Shown here: positions 1 to 9,900 of the stretch, one piece after another
Numbering within the stretch: position 1 is the stretch's first letter
Layout: each line of letters opens with the position of its first letter
The notes under the pieces: generated by a model
Told to the model about the DNA's origin: nothing
Database searches by the model: none
Seen by the model: only the letters and a program-made list of their open reading frames with translations
Translations under genes and position numbers: made by a program
Assembly (NCBI GenBank): GCA_008931825.1
Contig: QXVZ01023251.1
Span: 1-26,758 of the forward strand
Source: Phallusia fumigata
Lineage: Eukaryota > Chordata > Ascidiacea > Phlebobranchia > Ascidiidae
Direction: 5' to 3'
DNA length: 26,758 nt

Positions 1-193
1 TTAGAAGTTTACAAATAAAAATAGTAATAGGTACAATAAGAAGATACAAGCCAGGACACGTGTTGAAAACATTTTCTACGTTTCAACAAACACTGTCGTC
101 ATCATCAGGAATGTCAACGCACAGAAAATATTTTACACACAAGTACTAGCTTGTATCTTCTTATTAAGACTATTTAAAACCATGAATTGTGTA
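1..193. mobile_element. Palindromic MITE, family A copy 1
   Basis: Inverted arms: aagaagatacaagcc at 39-53 faces its complement in 150-166, and the middle carries the shared core (cgtcatcatcagg near 94). The right end, about 168-193, reads like the right TIR of copy 2 (actatttaaaacc...gaattgtgt). The left TIR is shortened and meets the window edge. Confidence 0.75.
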
Positions 194-429
194 TCTTGGT
201 AATTGCTAGGTTTATAAACATGGCAATATGTGTACATTAATTATGGTCCCTTTCTTAAGTGGACAGATATTGTTTTTACTGTGTTTATTGTGTATGTTAG
301 GAGCCATGCGTTTTCAGCAACAATGCCATAAAAAGCTTAGGTAGCAATGGGACCCAATGTAAAATAATGCAGTGAATGTATACCTTTTTTTAAATTTAAA
401 CTGATAGTATAGAACATAGTGAAAGCCAC

Positions 430-640
430 CGTGGATTTACCATTCCAGCACCCCGAACTGCATAGATATCCCACCCTGATTACTGGTTATATATCCCTCC
501 CACTAGCTACTAATTAGTACCAAAGTGCATGCCGGAAAACCTACCCATGGCGGGGGTTTGAACTTACGACCTGCGCTCTTCAGACTAAGATATAATTCAC
601 ACATCCGTTTCCCTGCCAACGGAGCTAACAGGCGGCGGTG
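430..640 (-). mobile_element. tRNA-derived SINE-like element (element 1)
   Basis: On the minus strand, 627-611 reads tagctccgttggcaggg, very close to a tRNA A box with D arm. At 563-555, gttcaaacc matches the pol III B box. Between them lies an anticodon-arm-like segment, and the spacing is right for a tRNA. The 3' body and boundaries toward 430 are approximate. It could be a lone tRNA pseudogene, but the long non-tRNA tail favours a SINE. Confidence 0.65.
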
Positions 641-798
641 TCTGTGACCTCTGTGTTTGGCAATGTCAGAGACATTGTTATTGAGTGCCAACTCCGGGTT
701 CAACGCTGTACCCGTCTGTAAACTTGCTGTTTTGAGGCTAAACTTGCATTCTTTGACGCTGTATTTGCATACAAAGCGAACTCCATGTTTTTCTCCAG

Positions 799-936
799 AC
801 CTGGCACCAGCATTACTTCGTGTTGACCGAGGACAACAAGTTGGTTTATTCCGAGGAAAGTCCAACGCAGTCGGTCGAGGAAGAAACCGAAACCAACGAA
901 GATCCGCAAAACTCGAATCCATCATACAACGAAAAT
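799..936 (+). CDS. PLCG: PLCG exon: N-terminal half of the split PH domain
   Basis: Reads [20 protein letters not shown] and then an acidic linker, ending in phase 0 before gtaagt. FVLT...K(L/I)YYSEE is the beta-strand motif of the PLC gamma split PH domain, and the acidic linker leads into N-SH2. The acceptor is ttctccag. The true upstream exon is not in the window, so the frame is fixed by homology and by the downstream exons. Confidence 0.9.
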
Positions 937-3900
937 GTAAGTGCAATTCGATTCAGCACACGAAACCTAAAAACGATCGCAACAATCTCACTTGCACTTA
1001 TATTAAAAGGCCCGAAAGGATGATACTAATGTTTTTGCGCCGAACCCGAAATTTTCGCCTTTCGACGTCTAATGCGTGTGGTTGTGGAATCGCAGTACGG
1101 TACGTTACGTATTGAGATGTGCGCATCACGTACCTGGTTAAGAAGGACGTACCGCACTACCGTACCGTAACCTTTTAATTGTTTTTACTGCGTACCGTAC
1201 CAACGTACCTTACTGCCATCCTTGGTTGTACGACAGGCCAATCAATATTACCTTTAAAAAAGGAATGGCGTCACAAGTCCAAAGTCCATCGATGCAACTG
1301 GGAAAACCCGTCCATTAGAGACAAAATTTCTAATTAGTTTGAAGTTTATCAGTTAGTAAAGTTAAACCCAGTCCGTCAGTTCCTTTAAAATTCGGTGCTG
1401 TTTAGAAATGTTGATTTTAGAAGCAGTCGAACTGCAGTGAAGGTGTCACAATTGTTTTACTAATGGTTGCCCCATTTATGCCTTGCCCGAGCTACCGCAT
1501 GAAAGCATTGTGGTGCTCAGCGAACCAACGTAAGTTGACATACTTTGTATGTCGCCAGTCTTGTGTAAAAATTATCGAAAAAAAACCCGACAAAGTCGAG
1601 TGCCGTGATGTTGGCGTTCCAATTTTCACGAAAGTAGATAGAGCAAGCCCAGTCAGACACGTGTGAATTTTTTTAAAACGCACTCCCTCGTCACGTGATG
1701 TTTCTATGACGTCATAGTGTTCTAAATATTGACTTTGAACATGAGATCCTTGGTGCTCCGCCGAACAGAACACTGGCTGTTTCGTTTCATCCCCGAATTC
1801 AAGTCCTACACTATTTTACATCAGTGCGGCCGGATTATTTTGTCGTTTACGTCGCCATCGAGAAGTGAAACAAAAACAACAACAAAATAAGTGATTTCTG
1901 AATCTCTGTGTTGCAGGACAGCACAGATAACACCGAGCTCCATTATTCAGAGAACTGGTATCACGGCGCTAAAACTCGCGAAGAGGCAGCGCATCTGTTG
2001 GAAGCATACAGAGATAAAGACGGGGCTTTCCTTGTCAGGGACAGCAACGTGTTTGTGGGGGATTACACTGTCTGTTTTATGTGAGTAAACTGTTAGGCTA
2101 ACTTGGTTAACATTTATTGGTTTCACTCTGTGATAAGATAATTTCTTCGTGACAAATTAATTTTCCATAAATTTGTTTTCTATCAGTTTAATTTTTTTCT
2201 CAACTAAATAGTCTCTTTTAAATAATTTTTTTCTGTATGATTGATATATTGAAGATGTTTAGAAGAACAACTATTTCCTGAAAATTAACGACCTTTTTGT
2301 TTTGTCTTTCTTTTATGGCACTGAGTCTTTCACTTGCTGCTGCTTATCTGATACATTGGTGAAATATTTATTTCACAGTATTTTACAATTCAAAGCTGGA
2401 AAATGATATACCACGGACGTTGCTATAATTGTCCCAATCCAACATAGCCGCACAATAATTCCGTTTCGTAGCTTTTTGGTTTTCGTGACAATATATACAA
2501 CTTTGATAATAAGCGTCTTTATAATTTCTTATCGCTGGTTCGTCGAAAGTCCAACCAAGTAAAGTTTGAGAAATGTAAATTTTGCAAAATAACCCAAAAT
2601 TAAACACACATAAAACATTTGAAATCTCGACAGGTATCATGGACAGGTGAAACACTGTCGGATCCAATCCGTCCAGAAAAATGGGGTGACTTACTATTAT
2701 CTGGTCAACACCCTGCACTTCGACAGCTTGTACAGCCTTATATGGCACTACCAACGTTTTCCTCTCCGGAATCGAACCCTGGACTTCGAGCTTCTATTGA
2801 CAGATCCTGTTCCGGCTCCGAACGCTCACGAAAACAAAGAGTAGGTTGAAACATTGGAGGTGTATCGTTTTTTTAAGTCTGTATTGTCTGTGTTTACTTC
2901 TGCAGTGTCCGTAAAAGGCACATTTTGACGGTATTGACCGGTGGTTCCTAACCTTTTTTTATACATTCCCCCTTTGTTTATTTTGGAACTTTACGTTCCT
3001 CCCCTACTAGACAAAAGGCGATTAAAAAATATTAAAAAGTTTGGAACCATTGGTTTACCTAAACACAATACTACAGTGCTCATAAATAACTAATTAATAA
3101 ATTCCTCTTTGGAACCACTGGTATAAGCTGCATTCGTTGACACTTCCAGTTGAAATCTGAATCAAGAAGTGATTTTTGTGTGTCCCCATATCTATACGCT
3201 ACATTTGAACCAGACCAGCTGTTGGGCCATAGAGGTGTTTGCAAATTGGCTACAAACTAGGTGAAAATGGTAAAACACCAATTGTGATTCAAAAAACTGT
3301 TAATTGTCTTCAACAGCTATATAGTTTTTAACTTAAGCGCATAACGGAATAAACCGCTACGCTATAGTTTAAAACAATACGCGTTTGTGTCGCAACAAGT
3401 TTAAAATGAGAGAAGCTTACCACGCTGATGAGACAGTGGTGGCACCACATTATTTGGGCCACGTAAAAAAAAGATTGATAAACATTTGGTTACACCGAAT
3501 ACAACTCCCCTAAAAATACATCAATCTGATCCCTTAAAAACTCACCAAAAAATGTGAAAATGTAAATAGGTATTTTTTGGCTCAAGGCACTGTGCCAGTC
3601 TTTTCAAAAACACATATTTTTTGTGCAATTCCAGGTGGTACCACAAGGACATGACACGCCAGGAAGCAGAGAACATACTGATGCGCATACCACGTGACAG
3701 CGCCTTTCTTGTGAGGAAATGCATAACCAACGACCCGAACACGAACTACTATGCCATATCATTTAGGTAAATCGCACTTCTTGTATTTTTAATGCGTGGA
3801 ATTGTTGTTTTTAAAACGTTGAAGTTAAGCAACAGGTTGCGAGTTGAAATTCCGCGTCGGCCTTGTGATTTATATTTTTAAGCGTATATATTTTCCGAAT

Positions 3901-6900
3901 TCCCTTTATGTGTGATTTTCTTGGTCTTAAAGATGTTGGTATGAATTGAAATAGTCTTAAAGATGTTGATATGAATTAAAATAGTCTTAAAGATGTTGGT
4001 ATGAATTGAAATACCATATAGGGTTGTATACTACTATTACAGATCCCCTTTTCTGAAGAGGGCCTCTTTTTGGCTTAAAACTCAGGCTAGGTCCAAGTTT
4101 AGTCCTACTAAATAGGCCTAGCCTAGTGATGGGCATGTAAACGTCCCAGTTGTTTTTTTGCTTTGACTGTTCTTTTTCTAATGCAGGTTTGTCCATGCAT
4201 TTTGGGCATTAAATGTTTTACGGGTTTGGATAAAATTTTAGGATCCACTTGAACAATTAAGCTTTCTCGCAGGGCCGAGGGCAAAATCAAGCATTGTCGG
4301 ATCAAGCAAGATGGCCGACTCTTTGTGATCGGCAACGCCACGTTTGAGACTCTCTCCGGGGTGATAAGCTTTTACGAAACCCATCCGCTGTACAGGAAAA
4401 TGAAACTGAGATACCCGGCTACCAACGAACTCGTCGCTTCGCTGGAACAGGTTCGTTTTCACTTAACCGAGCAAAGTCAAAATCTTAGCTATAAAGTGAA
4501 AGCCATAGATGTTTTTCTCGTAGAAAAGTAAATATACGTTTTTCTGGGCTAAAATTTCAAGCCTTTACTTCGCATACGTTACTGGCGCCACAGTAAGTTA
4601 AGCTTCAATCGCTTTTGCCGATTTCTATTTTTTCAGTGGGTTTAGGAAGCCTTTAGACAAACAAAAGAGATTACGAATTATATGCTAAACTTTGTTTTTG
4701 GAACCGTGTCTCAAAGTGGGCGCCAGTGACTGTGGATGTGGCACTGGCTACAAAGTGGGAGATTAAGGGCGTTGATGAGAGATGGAGCAAATGCTTTGAA
4801 AGTTCAGATAATTATGGGTTTTTTCATTTTTTTTTTTTTAATTTTCACACATAATAGATGGGTATCTAAAGTTGTGCACTGTCAACTTTTTACCCCAATT
4901 CAACCATCGGTTCACCCACAGGCCCCCAAAATGTGAAATTTTTAATTGTATTGTTGAATACAGTCGTTTTTTTCACTTTAACTCTTTTTTCGTTTTTGCT
5001 CGCTAGCAATTGAAGTGTGCGTGTGTGATGTCATAATCTGTTGAGAGGGCGTTCGCCAATCAATAAGCTGTCAGAAAAAACGGTACAGAAAAAAGTTTCG
5101 AAAAACCGATGGTGCACACCGTGCTTACCTAAAATTATTTCGCTTCCCAATAAAACGCCTTAAAAATTTGCCCATTTTTGCAGATTTTAAACATTCTAAT
5201 TCCCACAGGAACCTGATCTATACTCATTGGGAAACAATGGTCCAACATACGTTCACCCAAACACGCTCAGTGTCACTGTAAAGGCTTTGTACGACTACAA
5301 GGCGACCAGGGAGGACGAGCTGTCATTCTGCAAACACGCAATCATCACAAATGTTTCCAAGCAAGACAATGAGGGCTGGTAAGTCTGTCAAATCTTTCAC
5401 TCTATCTGTTTTTCCTGACTTGCTCGCTTAAAAAGTAGCCAACCATACGCAGCAAAAATTGAAAAGGGCGTCGCACAATAATTCCGTTTCTTAAATGGTT
5501 TTTGTACCAATAAATTCAACTTGAATAATTAGCTCCATCATTAAATTTGTATCGCTGGAGCGTTAAAAGTCGAACCAACTTTTCCAAAAGCGACGCATTG
5601 AAAAAAGTTTGAAAAACACTGTTCTCACTATTACATAAAAATGTGCTACAGTTAACCTACCATCCTTCTTGGGGCTCTTATAACTCTGCTGTGAAAATCA
5701 TCAACGCTTTCTGAAAAAGCTAGATTGTTTTTGGCATGAAGCACCTCATATTTTCCTGCTAAAACTTGCGTCACAATATTTTCTGCATAATTAAGTCTCA
5801 AGGTTGCTAATATTGATGGTAATTATCAAGAAAAGAGGTAACATTGTTTTGTATCAATTAATTTAACTTTAATTATAAGCTTCCTCAAAAAATTCTTATC
5901 GCTGGTGTTTAAGCCAACCAACTTTTGCAGAAGCGTATCCAAAAAATTTCGAGAACCAATGTTCTAACCAACGTATCAGACAGAACTGTGCAACAGTTCC
6001 AAGCAGTGACTCTCAACCAGTCTTGCCAAACCTTTCTGCGGCACTTATGTGACTGCTGGAAAATCAATAACGCTTTTACTAATTGAACAGCCAACAATGG
6101 CAAGATTTTTTTAATTTTACAATTTAGAAGAGAATTTTTTGCCACTTTCTTGCCATGCTAAAAGTTGCGTTTCAACAATTTCTGCCCTCTTTAAGTCTTC
6201 GGGTTGCTGTTATCGATGGCAGTTGTCACGAAAACGTAACAATTGGAACACTTTGTTTAGATCGGTGATTCCGAACCTTTTTCTTTGCCGGCATCCCTTC
6301 AGCATCACATAAACTTTCCATAGGTTGTTTTCCATGTCGTGAAGTATCTATATACCCAGCCCTTGCGCTTCAGCAGCCCCGCACCCCCATACGAACTGAA
6401 CTAACACCCCTTGGGGTACGAAAAAACCCCTGGTGTTATCTCGTGAGAGGTCGTTGTTCAAAACAGACCTTTTTTGTGACTCCTTACAAACTTGAGATTT
6501 CGAGTTTGGATCTTACACCAAAAAGAACCACATCCTAAAAGTCTGATAAGTGTGGTAAAAAAACTCTTGAACTAAGACGATTTTTTTGCGATTCTGTTTC
6601 AGGTGGCAAGGAGACTACGGTGGGAAACACGGTCTCTGGTTCCCTAGCAACTATGTGGAAGAAATTGAGAACTCGGATAGAAACGGAGTCGAAGCACCAG
6701 AGGACAACGTAAGAAAACCAATAACCATCTTTTTCAAAATCATCTAAGAAGGGGTGGGGAACAGGCGGCCCGCTTGACTATTTAATGTAGCACGCATCAG
6801 GATTTTGTTAAAGTCGTCATCAACATAGCATTACCAGTCAAATCCAATAAATCGTTATGTATTCGCCATTATTGGCGATGTATATTCAACATTCAATCAT

Positions 6901-9900
6901 ATTATGACGTCAAACTTACTTTTATGACGTAACAGCCAAATTTTCTGAGGCCCGTCCGTATTGTTGAGCAATTCATGCGGTCCGCAACACTAAATAGGTT
7001 TTCCACTCCTTCTTTAAACCAACTCAGTTCGATTTGTAGTACAACTTTGTAGATGGAAGGGCGTTTTTTATAACCAGATAACTTATTCAGGCGTTCGCCT
7101 ATCACTTAATACACTGGTGAAACAAAAAACGCAATATAAGTTTTTTTGTTTTAGCAAAACACTGGAAATGTGCTCGGAGAGTTACAAAAAGGATCGTTTG
7201 ACCTTTCCAACTGCAAAATCGGTGAGTAGAGGTCAAGCTTTTATCAGTTTTGAACCATCACTCGCATCCGGTGGTATTCGTACCCGCGACAACTGACCCA
7301 GAAGACCAAATACGCCGCTTGTCTTCTGCACTTTTACGTATCATTCTAAAGCATGGTCCAGCAACGGTTCGAACACAGCGTGCTAGTCTACAAAAAATTT
7401 TGAAATGTTCATTACTTCGCGTGTCATGTTGATGACGTCACGATTTTTTATGATTCTGAGTTGAGTAGGCTCATCGTCAAATCTGTTAAACGCCTGTTTA
7501 CATTTGCACTTGTCACTCGTTATTGTGGTTGCACAAAAAAATCGCCCAACATAAAAAATAATTAAAAAACTTGCGGTGAATAATCACCGCGCGTGCCTCA
7601 GGTTGCTGACCCTTCTTGTAAAATATAAAGTGTCCATTTTGTACAGGTTTTAATGAAAATCAGTCCTAATAGCTGCAATACAGACCATTGTACTGCACCC
7701 GCGCAAGATACGGTCCTTTGGTTGACTAGGACCGCCCCGTCCAAGCTAATTTGGAATTACAAAATAAACGTATTTGAGTATAAATGCCAGTTTTTGTGAG
7801 GCAAATGCATTTTGGCCCGGCCCTTCACAATATTTCTGTTTCGCATATGGCCCAATGGATAAATGATCATCTTAATGTAGAAGTTTGTTTTTCTTTCTAT
7901 TTTGAAAAACCTTATCTGGTTAAGAAAATCCATGCTAACTTTTTCACTGTTCAGAACTCGGGGAGCAGGTTAAAGAGAATCACCAACATGCGTTCAAGAT
8001 TCGCATGGCAAACAACGAGGTGGCCCACCTGAGCGCCAAGTCACGTGAGGATTTGGTTGACTGGTTAGAGCTGCTTCAAGGCTCCAAAGATCAGCTCGCC
8101 ACCGAGGTACGCCACCCAGCGGTTGTGTTTACGTTCGTTTTTCTAAAAATCGGTAATTGGAGTGCGCAAATACTTCACAAATGTTTAACTAATTATTTGG
8201 CGTTTTCCCCTTTGTGGATGACGTCATAAATAATCTACGTCACGCATAATGACGTTAACAGATCCAAACTCTCTGGTAGAAAAACGTCGCTTATGATTTT
8301 CTCCCCAGCCCAAAATTTGGCAGCTTAGTTAACAACGTCGTATAATAAAAATAAACTTGTGTGACGTCACAGGCGATGAAGTCCCTGAGTCGCGCGAAGG
8401 CGAAGCGCGACATCGAGCGGCAGAAGCGGATAGCGGTGGAATTATCGGATCTGGTGGTTTACTGTCGTCCCGTGCAGTATTGCGAAGATCCACATTACCG
8501 TAAGTCGACTCGCCCGAAGCTCAGACCACGTCACACTCACGTCACTGGCGGTGACGTCAAACTGATAATGCGTTGCGCGATTTAGAGACGGTCGAAAATC
8601 GGCAAACATAATGTCCAAGCATTTCATGCTAATATGGGTTCCCCGGAGTTTTGTGACGTCACATATACATATGACGTAACAATTGGAGTCAGATCGCAAC
8701 GCCCCTGCATGTTAGATACATTAATAAAATCACGGGAATTCAGTGAAAATATTCCAGGGATTTCCCGGTATTCCAAACCCAGTAACAATAGGTTGGTCGT
8801 CGTATTTTCTGATTCCTCAAAACCAAGGGGATTTGGAACCGTATCCATAAAAAACCTCGTCGGGGTTTTACTTTACTCGGAAACAAATTTCTTCTTATCT
8901 CTGTGACGTCACACAGGCGGCCATTGTTTCGAGATGTCGTCATTCCCGGAGCAGAAGGCGGAGAAGTCTGCGTCACGTGATAAAGCGTTGCAGTTCATCA
9001 TGTACAACAACCGGCAGTTTTCAAGGATTTATCCGAAGGTAAAAAAGAGAAGACAGATCGAAAAATCTTATCTGGAAATGTTGAAAAGCTTAAACAGTTG
9101 TCATGAGTACAAACGATCACTACAAATTGTTAAAAGTCTCGAAATTTGAAAGAAACAGTGTCAAATGCAGACGGAATTAGTCGGCACAAATATATAGAAT
9201 ATATATTTTTTCATCTAAAAATGGAACCCACGATGATGGTTTAGGCGAAATATATTTTCCTAATACTTGATTCCGCCTGCGGTGGACAAATCCGCCTTCT
9301 AATTTAATTTTCATCCTTAAAGATCAACTCAGCTCCAGCATCTACGAACATTTTATTTGCAACTGGAACTTGTTTTTACCATATTTGTCAATTGTAAAGG
9401 GACTGCGTCCATTTCACATACCCTTGTCTGCACGTATTGCTTTAAAACTCAACATCATTACGTTCAGGGCGCAAGAGTGGATTCGTCCAATTATAATCCA
9501 ATGCCGTTTTGGAACTGTGGAAGCCAACTCGTCTCGCTCAACTTCCAGACCGGAGGTAAAACGCTGAGTCATATATTTCATGACGTCACAAATATTTGTA
9601 CAAATTTCACTAAACATTAAATCGTCACTACATCTTAACCCATGACGTCATAAGTAGCCAAAATCTGGCGTCATATATTTTTAAGAATATTTACAGTGTG
9701 ACGTCATAACCACTAATAGCTTACTGCGTTTTTTTTAGCTGCCGCCTTACTATATAATGGGACTTTGTGACATGTTTATGACGTTAAACAACAAACAACT
9801 CTCCTTCTGCATTGGTGACGTAGCAATGTGGTGACGTCATATCTTTTCAACATTTCAAATTCTTTTTTAAAACAAAGTTTATTCGCCATTATTAACTCGA

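Noticed and set aside
503-946. Minus-strand open frame of 147 codons
   Set aside because: It is antisense to the SINE-like element and to the PLCG exon at 799-936, and shows no domain or codon bias of its own.
7250-7432. Possible third tRNA-like element
   Set aside because: B-box-like strings occur, but no A box at the right distance on either strand.
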